Shown here in pieces: positions 1-7,589 of a DNA stretch of 42,116 bases. A program made the position numbers and the translations under genes. The stretch lies in contig CAKSWQ010000016.1 in the NCBI GenBank assembly GCA_934512105.1, forward strand, positions 1-42,116. Reading direction: 5' to 3'. Position 1 is the first letter of the stretch. Each line of letters starts with the position of its first letter. Source of the DNA: an uncultured Faecalibacterium sp. Its GTDB lineage: Bacteria > Bacillota > Clostridia > Oscillospirales > Ruminococcaceae. The notes beneath the pieces were generated by a model, which did not search any database, was not told the origin of the DNA, and was given only the letters and a program-made list of their open reading frames with translations.

Positions 1-201
1 GCGCAATATAGGGAAATACAAAGCAAAAAGGCAGGGCACCATCGCCATGATGATACCCTGCCTTTGCTCGTTTACCGCTCTGCGTACTCTCGCCGCAGCA
101 CTTGTCGGGGCAAGGCCCCTCCATCTGCTAACGCAGACCGTTCTGTTGCTCAAACACCCCACTGGGGTGTTTGTTGCTGTCGCAAACGCAAACCTCCGAT
201 A
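1..201. other. Intergenic region with two hairpins, no gene seen
   Basis: No convincing coding sequence was found here. A 10-bp stem pairs 27-36 with 56-65; on the minus strand its 3' arm runs into TTTTTGC, so it can end minus-strand transcription arriving from higher coordinates. A second perfect 10-bp palindrome with a 3-base loop lies at 151-173 and has no T-run. The short open frame that crosses this region also runs through the tRNA and is not credible. Confidence 0.5.
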
Positions 202-252
202 AACAAAAAACGTACCCGAACCCTTTTTCATAAAGAATCGGGTTCGAGTACG
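202..252 (-). terminator. Rho-independent terminator of tRNA-Val
   Basis: Read on the minus strand, the arm at 252-240 pairs over 13 bp (one G-U) with 223-211 and is followed at once by a T-rich tract at 210-201. It begins 8 bases beyond the encoded CCA end of the tRNA, as expected for a single-tRNA transcript. Confidence 0.85.
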
Positions 253-259
253 AACTGTA

Positions 260-335
260 TGGTGGACGGTACAGGACTCGAACCTGTGACCTCCTGCACG
301 TCAAGCAGATGCTCTACCAGCTGAGCTAACCGTCC
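260..335 (-). tRNA. tRNA-Val (anticodon GAC)
   Basis: The reverse complement folds as a full cloverleaf: acceptor GGACGGT/ACCGTCC, a D-arm with GCTC..GAGC, the anticodon loop TTGACGT, and a T-arm containing GGTTCGAGTCC. The GAC anticodon reads valine GUC codons. The discriminator base is A, and the terminal CCA is encoded (260-262). A possible TATAAT -10 for this gene lies on the minus strand at 368-363; I could not see a well-spaced -35. Confidence 0.95.
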
Positions 336-518
336 ATATTCTGTTTTGCCGAAACCAGCTAGATTATAATACCATACCCTGTGCCAAAAAGCAAGCCCTT
401 TTTTCAAAAATTGTAAAACTTTTTTGAAAAAGCGCCTGCAAACCCGGCTTCTGTGCGGTGCAGCGCGGGTTTAGAGGCGGCGGGCGACAGCTTTCTTGTT
501 GCCCCCAACCAGACGTTG

Positions 519-527
519 TGCTATAAT
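519..527 (+). promoter_or_regulatory. Extended -10 promoter of the ruvCAB operon
   Basis: TGCTATAAT (TG at 519-520, TATAAT at 522-527) lies 41 bases before the ruvC start. The ten-base string CTATAATAGG is repeated directly at 521-530 and 534-543, so there are two overlapping -10 candidates. No good -35 box is visible, which fits an extended -10 promoter. Confidence 0.6.
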
Positions 528-568
528 AGGAAACTATAATAGGAGTAGTGTCGGAAAGGGAACGCAGC

Positions 569-1081
569 ATGAGAGTTTTGGGCATCGACCCCGGTTACGC
601 CATCGTGGGCTGGGGCGTGGTGGAGTATGCGGGCAACCGCTTTGCGCCGGTGGATTTCGGCGCGGTGTGCACGGACGCAGGCGTGCCGTTTGAGCGGCGG
701 CTGGACGAGGTGTATGCCGGCATCAAGGAGGTCATCGAACGCACAAAGCCCGAGGTGCTGGCCATCGAAAAGCTGTTCTACCAGCACAACCAGACCACCG
801 TCATCGGCGTAGCCGAGGCGCGCGGGGTCATTCTGCTGGCGGCGGCGCAGGCGGGGCTGCCCATCTACGAGTACACCCCCATGCAGGTCAAGCAGGCGGT
901 CACCGGCTACGGCAAGGCCGTGAAAAAGCAGGTGCAGGAGATGACCCGGGTGCTGCTGCATCTGCCCGCCGTGCCAAAACCGGACGATACCGCCGATGCG
1001 CTGGCGATGGCCATCACCTTCTGCCACACCAACGGCAACCAGCTCAACCGCTACACCCGCCGGGTGGCGGGGCCCATCTGA
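569..1081 (+). CDS. ruvC: Crossover junction endodeoxyribonuclease RuvC
   Basis: Holliday-junction resolvase: a dimeric metal-dependent endonuclease that makes symmetric nicks in four-way junctions moved by RuvAB. The product is 170 residues, the usual family length. The N-terminal strand MRVLGIDPG carries the first catalytic Asp (D7), LAIEKLF carries the Glu (E67), and the C-terminal DDTADALA supplies the last pair (D140 and D143), so the acidic tetrad is complete. ATG 569 was chosen over an upstream in-frame GTG at 548 because it begins exactly at the conserved strand and follows GGAAAGGG by 8 bases. It is the first gene of a ruvC-ruvA-ruvB run. Confidence 0.97.
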   Translation: MRVLGIDPGYAIVGWGVVEYAGNRFAPVDFGAVCTDAGVPFERRLDEVYAGIKEVIERTKPEVLAIEKLFYQHNQTTVIGVAEARGVILLAAAQAGLPIYEYTPMQVKQAVTGYGKAVKKQVQEMTRVLLHLPAVPKPDDTADALAMAITFCHTNGNQLNRYTRRVAGPI

Positions 1082-1133
1082 CCGCATACCACAGCCGCCC
1101 TGCGGGGCGGCGGGTCTTGACTGAGAGGATTCT

Positions 1134-1745
1134 ATGATCTACTGTCTGACTGGAAAAATCGTGAAAAAAAGCCTGAACGCCGTGGTGCTCAGCTGCGGCG
1201 GCGTGGGCTACTATACCCAGTGCCCGGCCAGTGTGGCGGGGGCACTGCCCGGTGTGGGGCAGGAGACTACCCTGTACACCGTGATGAGCGTGACCGAAAA
1301 CGATGTGAGCCTGTACGGCTTTGCCACCGAGGAGCAGCAGGCCTGCTTTGAGATGCTGACCGCCGTGTCCGGCGTGGGCCCCAAGGTGGGGCTGGCCATC
1401 CTCAGCGTCATGGAGCCGCAGCGGGTGGCGCTGGCCATCTCGGCGGGGGACCATAAGGCCTTCAAGGCCGCTTCCGGCGTGGGGCCGAAGCTGGCGCAGC
1501 GCATCGTGCTGGAACTGAAGGATAAGGTGGCGCGGGGCTTTGTGGACGGCATCTCGCTGGAAGATGTGGCGGGCTCTGCCGCCGACACGCCCGCGACCCA
1601 GAGCAGCGCACAGGCCATTGCGGCGCTGGTGTCGCTGGGGTACAGCCAGAGCGAGGCGGCGCTGGCCATCGCAAAGATCGACGCCGCGCTGCCGGTGGAA
1701 GAGATCATCAAGCTGGCCTTGCGCAGCATGGCAGGCAGGAGGTAA
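1134..1745 (+). CDS. ruvA: Holliday junction branch migration protein RuvA
   Basis: RuvA tetramers bind four-way junctions and load the RuvB motor. The 203 residues cover the OB-fold domain (about 1-65), the double helix-hairpin-helix region (AVSGVGPKVGLAI near 80 and AASGVGPKLAQRI near 110) and the C-terminal three-helix domain (about 155-203) that contacts RuvB. It is followed closely by ruvB (3-base gap). The 52-base gap before it has a GC hairpin and the string TTGACTGAGAGG, which looks like the right end of family A repeats found elsewhere here; its GAGAGG serves as the ribosome site. Confidence 0.97.
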   Translation: MIYCLTGKIVKKSLNAVVLSCGGVGYYTQCPASVAGALPGVGQETTLYTVMSVTENDVSLYGFATEEQQACFEMLTAVSGVGPKVGLAILSVMEPQRVALAISAGDHKAFKAASGVGPKLAQRIVLELKDKVARGFVDGISLEDVAGSAADTPATQSSAQAIAALVSLGYSQSEAALAIAKIDAALPVEEIIKLALRSMAGRR

Positions 1746-1748
1746 GCA

Positions 1749-2804
1749 ATGCAGGACGATACCGCGCTGTATGGCGCAAAAATGATGCAGCCCGTCATGA
1801 CCCCGGCGGACAGTGAGGAAAATAACCTCCGCCCGCAGCATCTGGAGGACTACATCGGGCAGGAAAAGGCCAAGCAGAACCTGAAGATCTATCTGGAAGC
1901 CGCCAAGCGCCGGGGCGAGCCGGTGGATCACATCCTGCTGTACGGCCCGCCGGGTCTGGGCAAGACCACGCTGGCGGGCATCATCGCCAACGAGATGGGG
2001 GTGCAGATCCGCATCACCAGCGGCCCGGCCATTGAAAAGCCCGGCGACCTTGCCGCCCTGCTGACCAACCTGCAGGAGGGCGATGTGCTGTTCATCGACG
2101 AGATCCACCGCCTGTCCCGGCAGGTGGAGGAGGTGCTGTACCCCGCGCTGGAGGACTACGCGCTGGATATCATGATCGGCAAGGGCCCCAGCGCCCAGAG
2201 CATCCGCATCAATCTGCCCCGGTTCACGCTGGTGGGCGCTACCACCCGTGCCGGACAGATCACCGGCCCCCTGCGCGACCGCTTCGGCGTGCTGCTTAAG
2301 CTGGAGCTGTACAGCCCGGACGAGCTTTCCCGCATCATCATGCGGTCGGCGGGCATTCTGGATCAGCCCATCACCCCGGAGGGCGCTTACGAGCTGGCAA
2401 AGTGCAGCCGTGGCACCCCCCGCGTAGCGAACCGCTTTTTGAAGCGCATCCGCGACTTTGCCACCGTGCTGGGCGACGGCATCATCGATCAGGACGTGGC
2501 GCTGCTGGGGCTCAAGCGGATGGACGTGGACGCGCTGGGTCTGGACGAGCTGGACCGCAGCCTGCTGCGCGCCATCATCGAGATGTACAACGGCGGGCCG
2601 GTGGGTCTGGAAACGCTTGCTGCCGCGCTGGGCGAGGAGGCCGTCACGCTGGAGGATCTGTGCGAGCCGTATCTGATGCAGATGGGCTTCTTGACCCGTA
2701 CCCCGCGCGGACGCTGCGCCACCCGCCTTGCCTACGAACATCTGGGCATGAAAGCCCCGGAGACCGGCAGCGCCGAGGAAAACGGCCAGCAGAGCCTGTT
2801 CTGA
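1749..2804 (+). CDS. ruvB: Holliday junction branch migration DNA helicase RuvB
   Basis: AAA+ ring motor that pumps DNA through the RuvA-junction complex. The 351 residues begin with the typical [12 protein letters not shown] region, then Walker [12 protein letters not shown] (near 66-76), Walker B DEIHRL, sensor 1 GATTRAG, the arginine-finger region GPLRDRFG, and a C-terminal winged helix ending near PRGR. An alternative start at M15 ([11 protein letters not shown]) cannot be excluded, but ATG 1749 follows the ruvA stop closely with AGGAGG at 1737-1742. Confidence 0.97.
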   Translation: MQDDTALYGAKMMQPVMTPADSEENNLRPQHLEDYIGQEKAKQNLKIYLEAAKRRGEPVDHILLYGPPGLGKTTLAGIIANEMGVQIRITSGPAIEKPGDLAALLTNLQEGDVLFIDEIHRLSRQVEEVLYPALEDYALDIMIGKGPSAQSIRINLPRFTLVGATTRAGQITGPLRDRFGVLLKLELYSPDELSRIIMRSAGILDQPITPEGAYELAKCSRGTPRVANRFLKRIRDFATVLGDGIIDQDVALLGLKRMDVDALGLDELDRSLLRAIIEMYNGGPVGLETLAAALGEEAVTLEDLCEPYLMQMGFLTRTPRGRCATRLAYEHLGMKAPETGSAEENGQQSLF

Positions 2805-2841
2805 CCTATCATATAAAGGAATTAAACGGAAGGAGGACGCT

Positions 2842-3717
2842 ATGCGCCCTGCAGATACTTGGAAAGACTACGAACTGCTGGATGCCACCGACGGCAACCG
2901 GCTGGAACGCTGGGGAGAGACCTTGCTCATCCGCCCCGACCCGCAGGTGGTGTGGAAGACCCCCAAGCAGAGCCCCCTGTGGGCAAAGGCAGATGCCATC
3001 TACCACCGCTCCAATCAGGGCGGCGGCGAGTGGGAGTACCGCCGCCGTCTGCCGGAAAAGTGGAAGATCAGCTGCGGCGAGGGAGAGGATAAGCTCACCC
3101 TCATCGTCAGCCCTACCGGCTTCAAGCACACCGGTGTGTTCCCGGAACAGGCGGTCAACTGGGCGTGGTACCAGCAGAAGATCCGCGCCGCGAACCGCCC
3201 GGTGAAGGTGCTGAACCTCTTCGGCTACACCGGCGGCGCTACGCTGGCCTGTGCCGCTGCCGGTGCCACCGTCTGCCATGTGGATGCCTCCAAGGGCATC
3301 GTGGCATGGGGCAAGGACAACGCCGTGGCAAGCAGCCTGACCGATAAGCCCATCCGCTGGCTGGTGGACGACTGCGCCAAGTTCGTGGCGCGGGAAAAGC
3401 GCCGCGGCAACACCTACGACGGCATCATCATGGACCCGCCCAGCTACGGGCGCGGCCCCGGCGGCGAGATCTGGAAGCTGGAGGACTGCATCTACGACCT
3501 CATCAGCCAGTGTGAAGAGGTGCTCAGCGATACCCCGCTGTTCTTTGCGGTCAACAGCTACACCACCGGCCTGTCCCCGGCGGTCATGGAGTATATGCTC
3601 AAGACCACGCTGGTGCCCCGCTTTGGCGGCAAAACCAGCTGCGATGAGATCGGCCTGCCGGTGTCTGCCACCGGCGGCGTGGTGCCCTGCGGCGCCACCG
3701 CCATTTGGGAAGAATAA
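2842..3717 (+). CDS. Class I SAM-dependent methyltransferase, RlmI/RlmK-like
   Basis: Probable RNA (large-subunit rRNA) methyltransferase of the COG1092-like group. Residues about 1-110 form an N-terminal region with WEYRRRLPEKW. The Rossmann core starts at VLNLFGYTGGATLACAAAGA (motif I), followed by HVDASKGIVAWGKDNA (acidic ribose-binding residue) and IIMDPPSYGRGPGGE, the DPPSY motif typical of these enzymes. There is no obvious PUA domain at the N-terminus, unlike classical RlmI, and the 291 residues are short for that family. ATG 2842 follows AGGAGG by 5 bases. It is 37 bases after ruvB and probably in the same transcript. The exact rRNA target cannot be read from sequence. Confidence 0.85.
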   Translation: MRPADTWKDYELLDATDGNRLERWGETLLIRPDPQVVWKTPKQSPLWAKADAIYHRSNQGGGEWEYRRRLPEKWKISCGEGEDKLTLIVSPTGFKHTGVFPEQAVNWAWYQQKIRAANRPVKVLNLFGYTGGATLACAAAGATVCHVDASKGIVAWGKDNAVASSLTDKPIRWLVDDCAKFVAREKRRGNTYDGIIMDPPSYGRGPGGEIWKLEDCIYDLISQCEEVLSDTPLFFAVNSYTTGLSPAVMEYMLKTTLVPRFGGKTSCDEIGLPVSATGGVVPCGATAIWEE

Positions 3718-3725
3718 GGAAAGAA

Positions 3726-3900
3726 CCCTCTCAGTCGCCTTGCGGCGACAGCTCCCCCGAAAGGGGGAGCTTTATAAGAGCTTACGGGAAGAGGATAAAA
3801 AGCTCCCCTGAGAGGAAAGACTTCCCCCGCTCCGGGGGAAGATGTCACCGCAGGTGACAAAAAGGGGAATCTGGCACGGCGTCAGCCGTGACTGAGAGGG
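3726..3900. repeat. Family A palindromic repeat, copy 1 (175 bp)
   Basis: Perfect 11-bp terminal inverted repeats, CCCTCTCAGTC at 3726-3736 and GACTGAGAGGG at 3890-3900, enclose several nested hairpins (GTCGCC..GGCGAC, CTCCCCC..GGGGGAG, CTTCCCCC..GGGGGAAG, GTCACC..GGTGAC, CACGGC..GCCGTG). It sits between the methyltransferase and ecfA1. Read in reverse, the right half is closely similar to the repeat at 6559. There is no open frame worth considering and no transposase nearby. Confidence 0.85.
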
Positions 3901-3967
3901 TTATACGATTCAAGAATGGGGTACAGCCCCTTTCGGAGGGGCGCACCACCAGAAAGAGAAACAAAGC

Positions 3968-4807
3968 ATGAGTGAAACGATTTTAACTGCTGAAAATTTG
4001 AAGTTCCGCTACGATGCCGAGCAGCCGGTCTATGCGCTGGACGGCGTATCTGCGCAGGTAAAGCGCGGAGAGTTCGTGGCGGTGCTGGGTGCAAACGGCT
4101 GCGGCAAATCCACGCTGGCGAAGCACTTCAACGCCATCCTGCTGCCCGAGAGCGGCAAGGTGTATGTGGAGGGCATGGACACCGCAGACGAGGACAAGCT
4201 CTACGATATCCGCCAGACCGTGGGCATGGTGTTTCAGAACCCGGACAACCAGATCGTTGCCACCGTGGTGGAAGAGGACGTGGCCTTTGCGCTGGAAAAC
4301 CTCGGCGTGCCGCAGGACGAGATGCGCCGCCGGGTGGATGACTCCATGAAGATGGCGGGCATCTACGAATACCGCGAGCGCGCACCCCACAACCTTTCCG
4401 GCGGTCAGAAGCAGCGTGTGGCCATCGCCGGTGTGGTTGCCATGCGCCCGGACTGCCTGATCCTTGACGAAGCCACCGCCATGCTGGACCCGCGCGGCCG
4501 CGAGCAGGTGATGCAGACCATCCACTACCTGAACAAGAACATGGGCATCACGGTGGTGTCCATCACCCACTATATGGAAGAAGCCGCACAGGCCGACCGT
4601 GTGCTGGTGATGAGCAAGGGTCATGTGGTGATGGAGGGCACCCCGAAAGAGGTGTTCAGCCAGACCGAAAAGGTGCGCAGTCTGCATCTGGACGTGCCGC
4701 AGGCCGCTGAGCTGCGGGACGAGCTGGTGAAGGCCGGTATCCCGATGCCGGAGGGCATCATCGACACCGGTGCCTGCGCACAGGCGCTGTATGAGCTGCT
4801 GCAGTAA
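3968..4807 (+). CDS. ecfA1: Energy-coupling factor transporter ATPase EcfA1
   Basis: First ATPase of the group II ECF (vitamin/metal uptake) module. The 279 residues have Walker A GANGCGKST (41-49), the Q-loop MVFQNPDNQIVATVVEEDVAF (typical of ECF ATPases), the signature LSGGQKQR, Walker B CLILDEATAML and the switch His in SITHYMEEA. The C-terminal extension (about 225-279) matches the EcfA dimerisation region. The ribosome site is weak (AGAAAGAGAA) and a family A repeat lies just upstream, so this gene may start its own transcript. No substrate-binding S component is encoded in this window, so the module is presumably shared with S proteins elsewhere. Confidence 0.95.
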   Translation: MSETILTAENLKFRYDAEQPVYALDGVSAQVKRGEFVAVLGANGCGKSTLAKHFNAILLPESGKVYVEGMDTADEDKLYDIRQTVGMVFQNPDNQIVATVVEEDVAFALENLGVPQDEMRRRVDDSMKMAGIYEYRERAPHNLSGGQKQRVAIAGVVAMRPDCLILDEATAMLDPRGREQVMQTIHYLNKNMGITVVSITHYMEEAAQADRVLVMSKGHVVMEGTPKEVFSQTEKVRSLHLDVPQAAELRDELVKAGIPMPEGIIDTGACAQALYELLQ

Positions 4808-4820
4808 GGGGGCGGACGAA

Positions 4821-5735
4821 ATGGCAGATATCATTAAGGTAGAACATCTGAGCTACGTCTATAACCCCGGCCTGCCCACCGCAGTGACCGCGCTGGATGA
4901 CGTAAGCTTTACCGTAGAAGAGGGCGATTTTGTGGGCATCATCGGGGCCACCGGCTCCGGCAAAAGCACCCTCATTACCCACATGAACGGCCTGAATAAG
5001 CCCACCAGCGGCAAAATTTACATTGACGGCCGCGACCTGTGGGCAGACCCGGAAAAGATCCGGGATTTCCGCTTTCTCACCGGGCTTGTGTTCCAGTACC
5101 CGGAATACCAGCTGTTTGAGGAGACCTGCTACAAAGACATCGCCTTTGGCCCCAAGAACATGGGTCTGGACGAAGCCGAGGTGGACCGCCGCGTCCACGA
5201 AGCCGCAGACTTTGTGGGTTTGGACCCGGCACTTTTGGAGCGCAGCCCCTTTGAGCTGTCCGGCGGTCAGAAGCGCCGGGTGGCGGTGGCCGGTGTGATG
5301 GCCATGAAGCCCCGCATCCTTGTGCTGGACGAGCCTGCCGCCGGTCTTGACCCGGAGGGACGGGACGATATCCTTTCCGAGGTGAAGGAGTACCACAAAA
5401 AGACCGGCACCACCGTGCTGCTGGTGTCCCACAGCATGGAGGATATTGCCAAGTACGCCAACCGTGTGCTGGTGATGAGCAACAAGAAGATCGCCATGTA
5501 CGACACGGTGGAAAAGATCTTTGCCCGCGCCCCGAAGCTGCTGGAACTGGGGCTGTCGGTGCCGCAGGTGACGAAAATTTTCCTCAAGCTGCGGGAGATG
5601 GGGGTGGACGTCCCGGCGGACGTGTACACCATTCCCTACGCGGTCAAGACCCTGCTGGAAGCCAAGCGCCGCCGCGATGCCGGGGAAAGCCTTGTGCTGC
5701 CCCGCAGCACTGCCCGGAAAGGGGGTGCTGTCTGA
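4821..5735 (+). CDS. ecfA2: Energy-coupling factor transporter ATPase EcfA2
   Basis: Second ECF ATPase, partner of EcfA1 and EcfT. The product is 304 residues from ATG 4821, chosen because it follows AAGGGGGCGG and begins at MADIIKVEHLSYVY; an in-frame ATG at 4770 would lie inside ecfA1. Motifs: Walker A GATGSGKST (42-50), Q-loop LVFQYPEYQLFEETCYKDIAFGP (characteristic of EcfA2), signature LSGGQKRR, Walker B ILVLDEPAAGLDPEG, switch His VSHSMEDIA. The start is 13 bases after the ecfA1 stop, and the stop overlaps the ecfT start (TGATG). Confidence 0.95.
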   Translation: MADIIKVEHLSYVYNPGLPTAVTALDDVSFTVEEGDFVGIIGATGSGKSTLITHMNGLNKPTSGKIYIDGRDLWADPEKIRDFRFLTGLVFQYPEYQLFEETCYKDIAFGPKNMGLDEAEVDRRVHEAADFVGLDPALLERSPFELSGGQKRRVAVAGVMAMKPRILVLDEPAAGLDPEGRDDILSEVKEYHKKTGTTVLLVSHSMEDIAKYANRVLVMSNKKIAMYDTVEKIFARAPKLLELGLSVPQVTKIFLKLREMGVDVPADVYTIPYAVKTLLEAKRRRDAGESLVLPRSTARKGGAV

Positions 5736-6550
5736 TGCTGCGAGATATCACCATTGGCCAGCACTTCCCGGGCAACAGTCTGGTGCACCGGTTCGACCCC
5801 AGACTGAAGCTTGTGCTGACGGTCGCTTATATCGTGCTGCTGTTTGCAGCCTCCAACCCCTTGGGGCTTACCCTGTCTATCCTCTTTTTGGGGGTCATGT
5901 ACAAGGTGGCAAAGATCCCGGTCAAGATGATCGGCAAAAGCCTGAAGCCCATCCTGCCCATCGTGCTGTTCACGGCGGTGCTGAACCTCTTCTTTGTCTC
6001 CGGCGAGGGCGACCCGCTGGTGCATTTCTGGTTCTTGACCATCTACGCCGAGGGCGTGCGCTACGCGGTGCTGATGGCAGTGCGCGTGATGGCGCTGATC
6101 GCGGGCACCAGCCTGCTTACCTACACCACCAGCCCCATCGTGCTGACCGATGCCATTGAGCAGCTGCTCAAGCCTTTGGGCAAGCTGCACTTCCCGGTGC
6201 ACGAGCTGGCCATGATGATGAGCATCGCCCTGCGCTTTATCCCCACCCTCATCGAGGAGACGGATAAGATCATGAACGCGCAGAAGGCGCGCGGCGCGCA
6301 GCTGGATACCGGCAAAATGACCGACCGGGTCAAGGCGCTGGTGCCGGTGCTCATCCCGCTGTTCATCTCGGCCTTCCGCCGCGCAGACGAGCTGGCCATG
6401 GCCATGGAGTGCCGCTGCTACCGCGGCGGCACAGGCCGCACCCGCCTGAAGGTGCTGCGCTGCGAAAAGCAGGACTATATCGACCTTGCAGTCTGCATCG
6501 CCTGCTTTGCCGTCATCCTTGCCTCCCGGCTGGTGTTCCCGAATTATTAA
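5735..6550 (+). CDS. ecfT: Energy-coupling factor transporter transmembrane protein EcfT
   Basis: Membrane scaffold that couples the two EcfA ATPases to exchangeable S components. The 271 residues contain N-terminal FDPRLKLVLTVAYIV, several hydrophobic segments, and the two coupling motifs of the family: QKARGAQLD near 187 and the Arg-rich MECRCYRGG near 225. It overlaps ecfA2 by one base. In many Firmicutes truA follows directly; here 274 bases with two repeat elements intervene. Confidence 0.95.
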   Translation: MLRDITIGQHFPGNSLVHRFDPRLKLVLTVAYIVLLFAASNPLGLTLSILFLGVMYKVAKIPVKMIGKSLKPILPIVLFTAVLNLFFVSGEGDPLVHFWFLTIYAEGVRYAVLMAVRVMALIAGTSLLTYTTSPIVLTDAIEQLLKPLGKLHFPVHELAMMMSIALRFIPTLIEETDKIMNAQKARGAQLDTGKMTDRVKALVPVLIPLFISAFRRADELAMAMECRCYRGGTGRTRLKVLRCEKQDYIDLAVCIACFAVILASRLVFPNY

Positions 6551-6558
6551 AGGAAAAG

Positions 6559-6709
6559 CCCTCTCAGGCGCTCCCGCGCCAGATTCCCCTTTTTGTCACC
6601 CGCGGTGACATCTTCCCCCGGAGCGGGGGAAGTCTTTCCTCAAAGGGGGAGCCAAGCCATAAAGTTCAGCGCTAAAGTGTGAGAAGAAAGAGGATGCTTC
6701 CCGCTGAGG
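6559..6709. repeat. Family A repeat, copy 2
   Basis: It starts CCCTCTCAGG. Its first 95 bases are nearly the reverse complement of the right half of the copy at 3726 (shared blocks: CCAGATTCCCC, GGTGACATCTTCCCCCGG, GGGGGAAGTCTTTCCTC), but the first hairpin differs: GGCGC..GCGCC here against CACGGC..GCCGTG there. The right border is not clear and seems to abut the family B repeat. It interrupts the usual ecfT-truA linkage. Confidence 0.75.
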
Positions 6710-6817
6710 CCCTCTGGTGAAAATGTGTTTGTCGCGGCCCGCAGGCCGCGACAAACACGAAATAAAAAACGCTTTTCCGCTGAATATGGCCAGAGCAAAG
6801 CGGAGGCCATTCTAAAT
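6710..6817 (+). repeat. Family B structured repeat, copy 1
   Basis: Left motif CCCTCTGGTGAAAATG, then a perfect 15-bp hairpin (6725-6739 with 6744-6758, loop CGCA), then a conserved box at 6773-6817 with CAGAGCAA at its centre. Within the box TCCGCT pairs with AGCGGA and ATGGCC pairs with GGCCAT, in interleaved order. Other copies are at 23224 (plus) and 34121 (minus). The hairpin has no T-run, so it is not a standard terminator. The box ends 7 bases before the truA start. Confidence 0.8.
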
Positions 6818-6824
6818 ATTAACT

Positions 6825-7589
6825 ATGAACTTTTTACTTACCCTTGCCTACGACGGCACAAATTACTGCGGCTTTCAGGTGCAGCCCAATGGGCGCAGCG
6901 TGGCGGCCACCTTTCAGGATGCGCTGGAAGCGGTGCTGGGCAGCCGCCCCGATATCAAGGGCTGCAGCCGCACCGATGCCGGGGTGCACGCGCTGGGCTT
7001 CCGGCTGAACTTCCATGCCGATACCCGCATCCCGCCCCAGAAGCTGCCGCTGGCGCTCAACCAGCATCTGCCGCCGGATATCCGGGTGCTGGCGGCGCAG
7101 ACCGTGCCGGAGGACTTCCACGCCCGGTACGCCGCCCATACCAAGACCTACCTGTACCGCATCCATAATCACCCCATCGACTCGCCCTTTGATGCCGCCT
7201 ACTACACCCGCGTGCCCCGGCGGCTGGACGAAGCCGCCATGCAGGCGGCGGCGCAGCAGTTCGTGGGCACGCATGATTTTCTGGCCCTGTGCGCGGCGGG
7301 CAGTTCTGCCGCCGCCCATGGGGACACAGTGCGCACCATCACGGACTGCCACGTCACCCGGCGCGGGGACGAGGTGGACATTGAGGTGACCGCCGACGGC
7401 TACCTGTACAACATGGTGCGCATTCTGGCAGGCACTTTATGCGAAGTGGGCGCGGGGCGAATGTGCGCCGCCGATATCCCCGCCATTCTGGCAAGCCGGG
7501 ACCGCAGCCGGGCAGGCCCCACCCTGCCCGCAAAGGGCTTGTTCCTGAAGTGCGTGGATTACCCGGAAAGGGAGGAGGAGCAGCTATGA
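6825..7589 (+). CDS. truA: tRNA pseudouridine(38-40) synthase TruA
   Basis: Isomerises uridines 38-40 in the anticodon stem-loop of tRNAs. The 254 residues are typical. The catalytic Asp is D51 in CSRTDAGVHALG; the N-terminal LTLAYDGTNYCGFQVQPN and the C-terminal GYLYNMVRILAGTLCEVG are hallmark TruA segments. There is no strong Shine-Dalgarno before ATG 6825; the family B box ends just upstream and may shape the leader. The stop overlaps the next start (ATGA). Confidence 0.95.
   Translation: MNFLLTLAYDGTNYCGFQVQPNGRSVAATFQDALEAVLGSRPDIKGCSRTDAGVHALGFRLNFHADTRIPPQKLPLALNQHLPPDIRVLAAQTVPEDFHARYAAHTKTYLYRIHNHPIDSPFDAAYYTRVPRRLDEAAMQAAAQQFVGTHDFLALCAAGSSAAAHGDTVRTITDCHVTRRGDEVDIEVTADGYLYNMVRILAGTLCEVGAGRMCAADIPAILASRDRSRAGPTLPAKGLFLKCVDYPEREEEQL

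Noticed and set aside
64..324. An 86-codon frame near the left edge
   Set aside because: It overlaps the tRNA-Val gene and its terminator and has no ribosome site.
3512..3860. Small frames through the repeat at 3726 as genes
   Set aside because: They begin inside the methyltransferase in another frame and end in palindromic repeat sequence.
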